Shown: piece after piece, positions 25,478 through 33,568 of the stretch | How positions within the stretch are numbered: the first letter of the stretch is position 1 | Layout of the letters: each line of letters opens with the position of its first letter | NCBI RefSeq assembly: GCF_000245795.1 | Contig: NZ_JH601133.1 | Coordinates: 665,909 to 729,908 of the forward strand | Origin: Facklamia languida CCUG 37842 | GTDB taxonomy: Bacteria > Bacillota > Bacilli > Lactobacillales > Aerococcaceae | Reading direction: 5' to 3' | DNA: 64,000 bases | Translations under genes and position numbers: made by a program | The notes under the pieces: model-generated | Database searches by the model: none | Seen by the model: only the letters and a program-made list of their open reading frames with translations | Told to the model about the DNA's origin: nothing

Positions 25478-27142
25478 ATGTCAAAAAAAATAACCTTACG
25501 TTCAGCGCTTACTGCAACTGCCTTACTGGCACTCTTGTCAGCACCGATCGCGCAACCACAACCACTCCTTTCTTATGATAGTGAGCTTACAACCGTTCAA
25601 GCCCAGGAAGAGACCGTCTTAAATTGGGTCACCTCGGCTGAGATTCCAACGCTTGATTCAGCCTTAGCTTACGATACCGTTTCGGATATTGGCCTTTCTT
25701 ATATTGCTGAAGGGTTACTGCGTTACAGTCCTGAAGGAAAGATCGTTCCTGCCGGAGCGGTTGACCTGCCTGAAGTCTCAGAAGACGGCTTGACTTATAC
25801 CTTCGAATTGCGCCAAGATGCCAAGTGGGCGAATGGTGAAGCTGTCACCGCTCATGATTATGTCTATGCCTGGCGCCGAGCAGTCGACCCTGAGACCGGC
25901 TCAGCCAATGCCTATACCCTTGACCTACTTGAGAATGCGATTGAAATTGGCCGAGGTGAATGTCCAGTCGAAGATTTAGGGGTGAAGGCACTCGACGATT
26001 ACCACTTAGAAGTGACCCTGAGACGGCCTGCCACTAACTTCTTGAATATTGTCTCTGATACCAACTTCTTCCCCCAAAACCAAGCCTTCATCGAAGCGGC
26101 GGGCGAAGATTACGGGATTCAATCAGATGCCGTTCTAGGGAACGGGGCCTTCATTATTGAGAATTGGAACTCAACAGCCCTCGAATGGACGCTCGTTAAG
26201 AACCCTCATTATTATGGGGCGGATGACATTCAATTAGACCGGGTTCAAGTCTCCGTTGTTAAGGATCCGAATACCGCGGTCAGCCTTTATGAAGCAGGCC
26301 AAATTGATATCGCACCCGTCTCTGGTAACTTGCTCGCCCAATACCAAGGTAGTCCTGATTTAGTCTCCTTCCCTGGTCTGTCGCATTCATATATCGAATT
26401 TGGGATCTCTTCATCTGAACCCTTACAGAATGAAGATCTACGTAAGGCCTTCTCTCTCGCGATTGACCGTGAGACCCTGACCCAAAACGTTGCCTCTGGA
26501 GGTGCTTCGACCGTTAAAGGACTCGTGCCACAAAATGCGGTCTTCAACCCGGAAACAGGTGAGGATTATACCAATAAACAAAAAGACTACTCAACCTTTG
26601 ATGTGGATTTAGCCCGTGAACACTGGGAGAAGGCAAAGGAAGACTTAGGAACGGATAGTGTGACCTTGGACCTCTTAATTACCGACTCCGAAACGACTAA
26701 GACCTTAGCTGAATATATCCAAGGACAAGTCCAAGAGAATTTACCTGGCTTTAACATCAACATTCGTCCCCTGCCTGCTAAGACACGGTTCGAAGAAATG
26801 ATGTCCTTTGACTTTGATATTGCTATTGGTGGCTTCTCAATTGCTACTGGGGACGCTGCTGACTTCCTGGTCAACTTCGTCTCCGATGCTACCCACAACC
26901 ATGCCCAATTTAAGGATCCTGAATTTGACGCCTTAGTAGAAGCCATTAATGGTGAATTAGCGGGGGATTATGAGGCACGTCTGGCTAAGATCTATGAGGC
27001 AGAGAACTACCTGCTGGACCGTCAGATCTTTGTCCCCTTCATCCAGCCCAACGATAACCTGCTCGTCTCACCAGAAATCGAACATATCGATATTATTCCT
27101 AACGATACCGGTGTGGACTTTAAGACCTTAACTTTCAAGTAG
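25478..27142 (+). CDS. oppA: Oligopeptide ABC transporter substrate-binding protein (copy 2), T-box controlled
   Basis: 554 residues, family 5 binder, with TTAGGAGG before the ATG. The signal peptide is long and atypical (hydrophobic LTATALLALLSAP, then cleavage probably after VQA near residue 45). No lipobox cysteine. The peptide-binding signature is present (VSEDGLTYTFELRQDAKWANGEAVTAHDY). The T-box in front ties uptake to amino-acid shortage. The permease and ATPase genes follow in the same direction. Confidence 0.9.
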   Translation: MSKKITLRSALTATALLALLSAPIAQPQPLLSYDSELTTVQAQEETVLNWVTSAEIPTLDSALAYDTVSDIGLSYIAEGLLRYSPEGKIVPAGAVDLPEVSEDGLTYTFELRQDAKWANGEAVTAHDYVYAWRRAVDPETGSANAYTLDLLENAIEIGRGECPVEDLGVKALDDYHLEVTLRRPATNFLNIVSDTNFFPQNQAFIEAAGEDYGIQSDAVLGNGAFIIENWNSTALEWTLVKNPHYYGADDIQLDRVQVSVVKDPNTAVSLYEAGQIDIAPVSGNLLAQYQGSPDLVSFPGLSHSYIEFGISSSEPLQNEDLRKAFSLAIDRETLTQNVASGGASTVKGLVPQNAVFNPETGEDYTNKQKDYSTFDVDLAREHWEKAKEDLGTDSVTLDLLITDSETTKTLAEYIQGQVQENLPGFNINIRPLPAKTRFEEMMSFDFDIAIGGFSIATGDAADFLVNFVSDATHNHAQFKDPEFDALVEAINGELAGDYEARLAKIYEAENYLLDRQIFVPFIQPNDNLLVSPEIEHIDIIPNDTGVDFKTLTFK

Positions 27143-27241
27143 TCGCAAATGATGAACCGCATCGACTCAAGATGAAGGGATACTTACAGACGAACCCAAT
27201 AAAAAACGTTATAATATAAACATTAGAAAGGTGCGGTGATC

Positions 27242-28183
27242 ATGCGGTCCTACTTTAATTATTTACTTCGACGATTCTTTTATATGGTGATAACGCTCTT
27301 TATCATCATTACGGTGACCTTCTTTCTCATGCAATTTCTTCCAGGGACGCCTTTTGCCAACCAAGACTTACTCACCCAAACGCAATTGGACCTCTTAAAT
27401 GAGAAATATGGTCTCGATCAGCCCCTCTACGTGCAATATTTCAATTATCTGGCCAATGTCCTTAAGGGGGACTTGGGTGTTTCCTTCCAATATAATAATA
27501 TGCCTGTGACGCAGATTATTGCAGACCGGGCGGGTCCTTCCATCTTCTTGGGTCTGCAAGCCATGGTCTTTGGTGTCTTGATCGGGACTCTCTTAGGGAT
27601 GCTGGCTGCGGTCAAGCAGAATTCATGGATAGATACCTTTACCTCGATCTTCGCCATCGGGGGTCGCTCCGTACCGAACTTTGTCTTTGCGGTCATCTTG
27701 CAATATGTCTTCGCCGTCTGGTTAAGTATCTTACCCATTGCCTTCTGGCGCGATGGCTATCTATCGACGATCCTCCCCAGTCTCGCCCTGGCCATCTCTC
27801 CCATGGCCGAAGCCGCGCGCTTTGTTCGAACGGAAATGATCGAAGTCTTGAGTTCAGACTATATGGAATTAGCGACGGCTAAAGGCTTCTCTAAGACCTA
27901 TGTGCTCTTTAAGCATGCCTTAAGAAATGCGATTATTCCCCTCTTAACGATCGTGGGACCCATGACTGCCGCTTTAATGACCGGATCACTCGTTATTGAG
28001 CAGATCTTCTCCATTCCTGGAATCGGTGAACAATTCACCAAATCCATCCTAGTGAATGACTATCCCACGATTATGGGAATTACGATCATGTATTCCTTAA
28101 TGTTACTGATTATCATTCTTATCGTTGACATTCTCTACGGCTTGATTGATCCGAGAATGCGCCAAGTGAAAGGAAGTGTCTAA
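27242..28183 (+). CDS. oppB: Oligopeptide ABC transporter permease OppB
   Basis: About 313 residues with six spans. N-terminal FFYMVITLFIIITVTFFLMQFLPGTPF is the family block; the EAA loop appears as YMELATAKGFSKTYVLFKHALRN. ATG 27242 fits AGAAAGGTG better than a GTG two codons earlier. A TATAAT at 27210-27215 suggests an additional weak promoter. Confidence 0.92.
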   Translation: MRSYFNYLLRRFFYMVITLFIIITVTFFLMQFLPGTPFANQDLLTQTQLDLLNEKYGLDQPLYVQYFNYLANVLKGDLGVSFQYNNMPVTQIIADRAGPSIFLGLQAMVFGVLIGTLLGMLAAVKQNSWIDTFTSIFAIGGRSVPNFVFAVILQYVFAVWLSILPIAFWRDGYLSTILPSLALAISPMAEAARFVRTEMIEVLSSDYMELATAKGFSKTYVLFKHALRNAIIPLLTIVGPMTAALMTGSLVIEQIFSIPGIGEQFTKSILVNDYPTIMGITIMYSLMLLIIILIVDILYGLIDPRMRQVKGSV

Positions 28184-29245
28184 ATGTCTCAGCCAAGTCA
28201 AGTCGCAGCCGATGCAAAGGATGCATCAAAAGACCTCGACCCATGCCTCTTTGAATTCAAGCAAATTGAAGATCAAAGCGAACAAGAAGCCATTGCAGCC
28301 CCTTCCTTGAACTTCTTCCAGGATTCCTGGCGGCGGCTGAAGAAGAATAAGGGCGCCATGATTTCCTTATTCTTTGTCATCTTGATTATTATTCTGACCC
28401 TATTAGCTCCCGTCCTAGCCCCCCACTCCCCCTTTGCCCAAAATCCTGCCCAAGCAAACTTACCACCCAAGATTCCTGGCTTAGAAGGCTGGTCTTGGTT
28501 CAATGGTCAAGCCAGAAATCGTGGTGGCGTCCTCTTTGATGCTTATGAACAAGCACAAGTCCCAGCGGGCACTTACTACTATCTAGGGACCGACGGTTTA
28601 GGACGCGATCTGCTCTCGCGGATCTTATATGGGACGCGGATCTCTCTGTTGGTAGCCTGTGTGGCTGTGGTGATCAATGTGGTCTTAGGCCTTACTTATG
28701 GCCTGATCTCCGGTTGGTCGGGCGGCAAGGTCGATACCTTCATGCAACGAGTCTTAGAAGTGATCTCAGGCGTCCCCAACCTCGTCATTGTGGTTCTGAT
28801 GCTCTTGGTCTTAGAACCCGGCTTGTTATCCATTATTATAACGATTTCTTTAACCTCTTGGATCTCCATGTCACGGGTGGTTCGTGCCCAGACCATGCGG
28901 ATTAAGCAACAAGAATACGTCCTAGCCGCTCAAGTCCTCGGCCAGTCGACCTTTAAGATTATGACCCGGCATATCTTACCGAATATGTTAGGCATTATTG
29001 TCGTCCAGATGATGTTTGCGATTCCCTCTGCCATCTTCTTTGAAGCCTTCTTGAGTTTCATTGGGATCGGAATTCCTGCTCCTAATGCTTCCTTGGGAAC
29101 CCTCTTGAATGATGGGTATAAGACTTTCCGTTTCTTACCCCACTTAATGTGGTATCCTGCCGTGACCATTTCACTCATTATGCTGTCCTTTAACCTCTTA
29201 GCCGATGGTCTAAGAGATGCCTTCGATCCCAAGATGAAAGAGTAG
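28184..29245 (+). CDS. oppC: Oligopeptide ABC transporter permease OppC
   Basis: 353 residues. A long cytoplasmic N-terminus (about 60 residues, then DSWRRLKKNKGAMISLFFV) precedes the first span, and a large external loop carries YYLGTDGLGRDLLSRILYGTR, typical of OppC. EAA loop: EYVLAAQVLGQSTFKIMTRH. Begins directly after the oppB stop (TAAATG). Confidence 0.92.
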   Translation: MSQPSQVAADAKDASKDLDPCLFEFKQIEDQSEQEAIAAPSLNFFQDSWRRLKKNKGAMISLFFVILIIILTLLAPVLAPHSPFAQNPAQANLPPKIPGLEGWSWFNGQARNRGGVLFDAYEQAQVPAGTYYYLGTDGLGRDLLSRILYGTRISLLVACVAVVINVVLGLTYGLISGWSGGKVDTFMQRVLEVISGVPNLVIVVLMLLVLEPGLLSIIITISLTSWISMSRVVRAQTMRIKQQEYVLAAQVLGQSTFKIMTRHILPNMLGIIVVQMMFAIPSAIFFEAFLSFIGIGIPAPNASLGTLLNDGYKTFRFLPHLMWYPAVTISLIMLSFNLLADGLRDAFDPKMKE

Positions 29246-29253
29246 GTGAGTCC

Positions 29254-30357
29254 ATGCAATCCCCAATTATTCAAGTCGATAACTTACAAATCTCCTTTCG
29301 AACCTATGCGGGGAAGGTCCACGCCATCCGTGGAATTAATTTGGACCTCTATCCAGGAGAGACGCTCGCTATTGTCGGCGAGTCTGGATCCGGCAAGTCA
29401 GTGACCACCCGCGCCATGATGGGCCTCTTAGCGCAAAATGCCATCCACGAAGCCGGTGAAATCCGCTACCAAGGACGAGATATTCTAGCCCTCAAGGAAA
29501 AGGACCTGCAGAAGTTACGAGGCAGTGAGATTGCGATGATCTTCCAGGATCCCATGACTGCCCTGAATCCAACGCTAACCATTGGTCGGCAGATTATGGA
29601 AGTTCTCACCAAAAAGCGCGGCATGGATGCGAGAAAGGCACAAGCCGAGGCCATTGACCTCCTTACCCTATGCGGGATTCCCAAGGCCAAAGAACGCTTA
29701 AAACAATACCCCCATCAATTCTCAGGGGGCCAACGTCAACGGGTCGTGATCGCCATTGCCTTAGCAGGAGATCCTAAAGTCCTCATTGCGGATGAGCCGA
29801 CTACCGCCCTAGATGTCACGATCCAGGCGCAAATTATTGAGCTGCTCAAGAAAATCCAAAAAGAAAAAGACATGGCCATTATCTTTATCACCCATGACTT
29901 GGGTGTCGTCGCCAATGTCGCTGACCGGATTGCGGTCATGTATGCCGGTCGCCTGGTGGAAGTGGGTGGTGTTGATGATATTTACTACCACCCCCAACAC
30001 CCTTATACCTGGGGTCTCTTATCGGCCATGCCAACACTGGAGAGCCAAGACAAGCTCTATGCCATCCCAGGGACACCCCCCGACCTGCTCAATCCTCCAA
30101 AAGGGGATGCCTTTGCGGTCCGGTCAGACTACGCCCTAGCCATTGACTTCCAAGACCAGCCCCCCTTCTTCAAGGTCAATCCAGGGCATTATGCAGCCAC
30201 CTGGTTGCTCCACCCCTTAGCACCCAAGCTAGACCTCCCCGAACCCATCCAAAAGCGCTATGCCCACTACCAGGCGAAGCTCGAAAAAGGGGAAATCCAC
30301 CATTCAACCTGCGAGAGGAGGGCGTATCATGACGCAACAACCACTCTTACAAATTAA
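29254..30357 (+). CDS. oppD: Oligopeptide ABC transporter ATPase OppD
   Basis: 367 residues. Walker [19 protein letters not shown], signature [15 protein letters not shown], Walker B VLIADEPTTALDVTIQ, switch THDLGVVANVADR. The C-terminal oligopeptide-transporter extension lacks the cysteine cluster found in some relatives. The 3' end overlaps the oppF start by 29 bases. Confidence 0.93.
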   Translation: MQSPIIQVDNLQISFRTYAGKVHAIRGINLDLYPGETLAIVGESGSGKSVTTRAMMGLLAQNAIHEAGEIRYQGRDILALKEKDLQKLRGSEIAMIFQDPMTALNPTLTIGRQIMEVLTKKRGMDARKAQAEAIDLLTLCGIPKAKERLKQYPHQFSGGQRQRVVIAIALAGDPKVLIADEPTTALDVTIQAQIIELLKKIQKEKDMAIIFITHDLGVVANVADRIAVMYAGRLVEVGGVDDIYYHPQHPYTWGLLSAMPTLESQDKLYAIPGTPPDLLNPPKGDAFAVRSDYALAIDFQDQPPFFKVNPGHYAATWLLHPLAPKLDLPEPIQKRYAHYQAKLEKGEIHHSTCERRAYHDATTTLTN

Positions 30358-31216
30358 AAACTTAAAGCAAATCTTTAACCCAGGCAGTCCCCGGGAAGTG
30401 AAGGCCATTGATGATGTCTCTTTTGACATCTATGCTGGTGAAACCTTTGGCCTGGTCGGTGAATCCGGCTCCGGTAAATCTACCATTGGACGGGCCATTG
30501 TCAACCTCTTCCAACCAACAGGAGGCGAAGTGTATTACCAGGGCATCACTCAAAAGGACCGTCAATCAAAAGCCGACCGCCTCGCCTTCAGTAAAGATGT
30601 CCAAATGATTTTTCAAGACCCGTATGCTTCTTTAAATCCCCGCATGAAGGTCAAGGATATTATTGCCGAAGGGATTGATATTCATGGTTTGGCCCAATCG
30701 GCGGAAGAACGCCAGGCTAAAGTCTTGGACCTGCTCCAAGTAGTGGGATTGAATCAAGACCACGCCAGTCGCTATCCACATGAATTCTCGGGTGGTCAAC
30801 GGCAAAGAATCGGGATTGCCCGGGCCTTGGCTGTTGAGCCAAAGTTTATCGTAGCCGATGAACCGATCTCAGCCTTAGATGTCTCCATCCAAGCCCAGAT
30901 CATCAACCTCTTAGAGGAGCTGCAAGCCGAACGGGACCTGACCTATCTCTTCATTGCCCATGACTTGTCCATGGTCAAGTACTTTAGTGATCGGATTGCC
31001 ATGATGTACCACGGACGGATCCTGGAACTCGCACCAGCAGAAGAACTCTACCAAAATCCGCTCCACCCCTATACCCAATCTCTCTTATCGGCCGTCCCAC
31101 TGCCAGATCCAGACTATGAACGCCAGCGGCAACGGATTCACTTCCATGCAGATGAGACAGAATTAAGTCAACAAGTCCTACAAGAAGTAAGTCCAGGCCA
31201 CTGGGTCGCTCAATAA
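30329..31216 (+). CDS. oppF: Oligopeptide ABC transporter ATPase OppF
   Basis: About 295 residues from ATG 30329 with GAGAGGAGGG in front; the longer frame from 30260 lies inside oppD without a ribosome site. Walker [19 protein letters not shown], signature [15 protein letters not shown], Walker [17 protein letters not shown], switch [13 protein letters not shown]. Last gene of the operon; a strong terminator follows. Confidence 0.93.
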   Translation: MTQQPLLQIKNLKQIFNPGSPREVKAIDDVSFDIYAGETFGLVGESGSGKSTIGRAIVNLFQPTGGEVYYQGITQKDRQSKADRLAFSKDVQMIFQDPYASLNPRMKVKDIIAEGIDIHGLAQSAEERQAKVLDLLQVVGLNQDHASRYPHEFSGGQRQRIGIARALAVEPKFIVADEPISALDVSIQAQIINLLEELQAERDLTYLFIAHDLSMVKYFSDRIAMMYHGRILELAPAEELYQNPLHPYTQSLLSAVPLPDPDYERQRQRIHFHADETELSQQVLQEVSPGHWVAQ

Positions 31217-31219
31217 GTT

Positions 31220-31264
31220 AAAGTCCCGACCGTTAGTGCTCAACTAACGGTCGGGACTTTTTTT
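31220..31264 (+). terminator. Terminator of the opp operon
   Basis: A perfect 17-base stem (31220-31236 with 31244-31260) around TGCTCAA, followed by a T-run. Confidence 0.95.
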
Positions 31265-31288
31265 GTCTAATAAGTGATTTTCTAACAC

Positions 31289-32491
31289 TCAAGAATCCAA
31301 TCCTTTACCTCGCCTAGATTCCTTTAACCAACGTGGCCCAAAATAATCGATAAAGACCGCCCCCAGCGGAGCCGTTAAGAGGATGGCCACGGTGGCAGCG
31401 ACTAGAATGAGGTCCCCGCAGGTGAATCCTGCCATTAAGGGGAGACCACCTAGGGAGGCTTGAACCGTCGCCTTGGGCAGATAGCTTCCCATGATAAAGG
31501 CTCGTTCTTGCGGATCAAAGGATGTCCCCAATAAAGAGACTCGAACCCCCATCATGCGACCCACAAGCCCCAAGATAATCACAACGAGGACTCCCCAACC
31601 TGCTTGGAGGGCCAAGCGCGGATCAACCGCTGTTCCTAGGAAAGCAAAGAGAAAGATCTCGGCTACTCTCCAGACCTTGGTAAAGGATCCCGCTAACTTC
31701 TGCGACTGGTCCGGAAGGAGTTGACGCAAGGTCAAGTGAGCAGCCAGAACAGCTAAGACCCCTGAATAAGGCAGCTTGCCTTCCAAGACAGGCTCCAGCC
31801 CCATCATCACTAAGGAAGTCGCTAAAGAAAGGATAAAAAAGTTGATAGCTTGAAGATCGAACCGGTCGACCAAGCGCTTGACCACCCAACCGACTGCGAT
31901 TCCCAACCCCACTCCGGTGAGAACCGTCATGGGAATCGTCCCCAGCTGGCTTAAGTCAAAAGATCCGCCCTGGTTGACCTGCATGAAGCCAGCAAAGAGG
32001 ACAAAGATCAGAATGTCATCGGCTGTCCCGCCTGCTAAGACCATCTGGGGAATCCCTTGATCCACCCCTAATCCTTGATCCATCATCTGGGCCATACGGG
32101 GCACTAAGACGGCGGGAGATACGGCTGCTAAGACCGAAGCCAGCAAGAAGGACTCGGCATAATTTAAGGGCAGGAAGTAACCCGCCAAGAGACCAATACT
32201 AATAATTTCAAAGAGAGCCGGCACAAAACACATCAGAATAGCGGGCCGCCCCACTTGCTTGAGGTCCTTGATATTCAGCGTTAGGCCGGCCTTGATTAAG
32301 ATCACCATCAAGGCCATCTGACGGATATCGCCCGCCAGGGAAAGCAACTGTCCGTCCAAACCATTCAAGACCGCAGGCCCTAGCAGAATCCCGATGATTA
32401 AATAGCCAACCAGTCTTGGTAGATGGCACCTTTCCATCATACGTCCGCTAATCCAGCCCAACAAGAGCACCCATCCCATTCCCCACAACAT
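31289..32491 (-). CDS. Cation:proton antiporter (CPA2-type)
   Basis: 400 residues with 11-13 hydrophobic segments, opening MLWGMGWVLLLGWISGRMMERCHLPRLVGYLIIGILLGP, the block typical of Na+(K+)/H+ exchangers of the CPA family. There is no C-terminal RCK/TrkA domain as in KefB. GGAGGAG precedes the ATG. Cation specificity cannot be read. Transcription would pass through a leader with a terminator (see next), so regulation by attenuation is likely. Confidence 0.82.
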   Translation of the reverse strand: MLWGMGWVLLLGWISGRMMERCHLPRLVGYLIIGILLGPAVLNGLDGQLLSLAGDIRQMALMVILIKAGLTLNIKDLKQVGRPAILMCFVPALFEIISIGLLAGYFLPLNYAESFLLASVLAAVSPAVLVPRMAQMMDQGLGVDQGIPQMVLAGGTADDILIFVLFAGFMQVNQGGSFDLSQLGTIPMTVLTGVGLGIAVGWVVKRLVDRFDLQAINFFILSLATSLVMMGLEPVLEGKLPYSGVLAVLAAHLTLRQLLPDQSQKLAGSFTKVWRVAEIFLFAFLGTAVDPRLALQAGWGVLVVIILGLVGRMMGVRVSLLGTSFDPQERAFIMGSYLPKATVQASLGGLPLMAGFTCGDLILVAATVAILLTAPLGAVFIDYFGPRWLKESRRGKGLDS

Positions 32492-32512
32492 CTGATCTCC
32501 TCCTCAATTATC

Positions 32513-32609
32513 AAAAAAGACTCCTGCAAGCTAAATAAGCCTACAGAAGTCATCAGCCAACACGGCGGTTTATCGTCAACGAAAGGAAGCACTTCATTTC
32601 CTTGGTTTC
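32513..32609 (-). promoter_or_regulatory. Structured leader with terminator ahead of the antiporter gene (candidate riboswitch or attenuator)
   Basis: About 100 nucleotides between the promoter and the ribosome site. A small stem AAGGAA/TTCCTT lies near the 5' end. A stem GACT.CTG...CAG.AGTC (32519-32551) followed by six Ts (32513-32518) then forms a terminator only about 20 bases before the start codon. A 14-codon frame starting ATGAAGTGCTTC is also possible. It does not match a riboswitch class I know. Confidence 0.5.
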
Positions 32610-32638
32610 ATTATAGGCCTTTTTTTCAAGCGCGACAA
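32610..32638 (-). promoter_or_regulatory. Promoter of the antiporter leader
   Basis: Minus strand TTGTCG (32633-32638), 17 bases, TATAAT (32610-32615). Confidence 0.75.
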
Positions 32639-32696
32639 GTCGGCACTTGAATTTTTTTATCGCTTGGTCAAAGGAAAATAATAAAAACGTTATAAA

Positions 32697-32853
32697 GAAG
32701 GCAGTGCCAATGCTTAATTAAAGGGGACCACCCTCCAAGACAAGGCCTTTCCGGGCTCGATTCGCTAGGCAATGCCTAGTGGGACTAGCCCGGAAAAGCT
32801 GCGCTTTGGAGGGCGGTCCCCAGTGATTTTACACATTCGTATGGCCTGCTATA
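32697..32853. repeat. Dispersed palindromic repeat, copy C
   Basis: A 99-base interrupted palindrome from GGGGACC (32723) to GGTCCCC (32821), centred exactly on CTAGGCAATGCCTAG (32765-32779). Arms CCCTCCAA/TTGGAGGG and TTTCCGGGCT/AGCCCGGAAA pair. The flanks GGCAGTGCCAATGCTTAA and CAGTGATTTTA match copies A and B. Confidence 0.88.
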
Positions 32854-32873
32854 AAATATAATCACGCTCATTT

Positions 32874-32920
32874 CCGCTATATATAGTGGTCCTCATCTAA
32901 CTCAACCCAACATCTTGTGT
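32874..32920 (+). promoter_or_regulatory. Pair of NrdR boxes upstream of nrdIEFH
   Basis: CCGCTATATATAGTGG (32874-32889) and ACCCAACATCTTGTGT (32905-32920) each match 13 of 16 positions of acaCwAtATaTwGtgt and start 31 bases apart, the expected three-turn spacing. They lie just upstream of the -35. Confidence 0.85.
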
Positions 32921-32928
32921 TTTACTCC

Positions 32929-32957
32929 TTGAATCTTGCCCATCACTTTGCTAGAAT
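32929..32957 (+). promoter_or_regulatory. Promoter of the nrdIEFH riboswitch leader
   Basis: TTGAAT (32929-32934), 17 bases, TAGAAT (32952-32957). Confidence 0.7.
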
Positions 32958-32978
32958 AATGACAGATTCATCCAACAA

Positions 32979-33078
32979 TTGAATAGGAATGAGGAGAATG
33001 GAATCCAGTGTGAATCTGGAACGGTCCCGCCACTGTGAAGTCAATCGACGAAGTCAGGTCTTTTGTTCTCATTCAATG
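32979..33078 (+). promoter_or_regulatory. Cobalamin riboswitch aptamer
   Basis: The B12-box core is clear: GGAATCCAGTGTGAATCTGG, then ACGGTCCCGCCACTGTGAAG and GAAGTCAGGTCT. P1 is closed by ATTGAAT (32979) and ATTCAAT (33071-33077), with inner GAGAA/TTCTC pairing. It controls a B12-independent enzyme, so ligand binding should switch expression off. Confidence 0.93.
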
Positions 33079-33106
33079 CTCCCTTAATATTTCGAGGCAA
33101 AATATT

Positions 33107-33152
33107 AAGATCCCTAGGGAAGGACTCTGCCTTCTTTAGGGATCTTTTTTTT
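33107..33152 (+). terminator. Riboswitch-controlled terminator before nrdI
   Basis: AAGATCCCTA (33107-33116) pairs with TAGGGATCTT (33137-33146), with an inner GAAGG/CCTTC stem, then eight Ts. A small upstream stem TTAATATT/AATATTAA (about 33085-33108) overlaps its left foot and may act as antiterminator. Confidence 0.9.
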
Positions 33153-33190
33153 GGGAAGAATCCAATTTAACCACAATGAAAGGACAAGCT

Positions 33191-33568
33191 ATGATCTATT
33201 ATCAATCCGTGATCGGGAATACTCGGGTCTTTGTCCAGAAGTCAGGCATTGAGGCTTGCGAATTAACCGATCTCAATTATGACCAGATACAGGTGGACCA
33301 ACCCTTTATTCTGGTGGCCCCGACCTACGATCCCTCCACCACAGCCATTCTCAACGACTTCCTCAAGGAAGCTGATAACTGGGAATACTGTCGCGGCATC
33401 TTCGGGGCTGGCAATCGCAACTTCATGGACTTATTCTGTTATACCGCTAAGAATCTGGCCAGTGAATTCGATTTGCCCCTCCTCCACCTCTTTGAATTCC
33501 AAGGCAGTGACTATGATGTCAACCAATTAGTAAAGGAGCATAATGCACGATGTCAGAACGTGAAGTAG
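33191..33568 (+). CDS. nrdI: Flavodoxin-like ribonucleotide reductase maturation protein NrdI
   Basis: About 125 residues from ATG 33191 (AAAGGA six bases upstream); the ATG at 33176 is less well placed. MIYYQSVIGNTRVFV is the FMN phosphate-binding start, and GIFGAGNRNFMDLFCYTA is the flavin-shielding loop. It supplies oxidant to assemble the dimanganese-tyrosyl radical of NrdF. Overlaps nrdE by 19 bases. Confidence 0.92.
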   Translation: MIYYQSVIGNTRVFVQKSGIEACELTDLNYDQIQVDQPFILVAPTYDPSTTAILNDFLKEADNWEYCRGIFGAGNRNFMDLFCYTAKNLASEFDLPLLHLFEFQGSDYDVNQLVKEHNARCQNVK

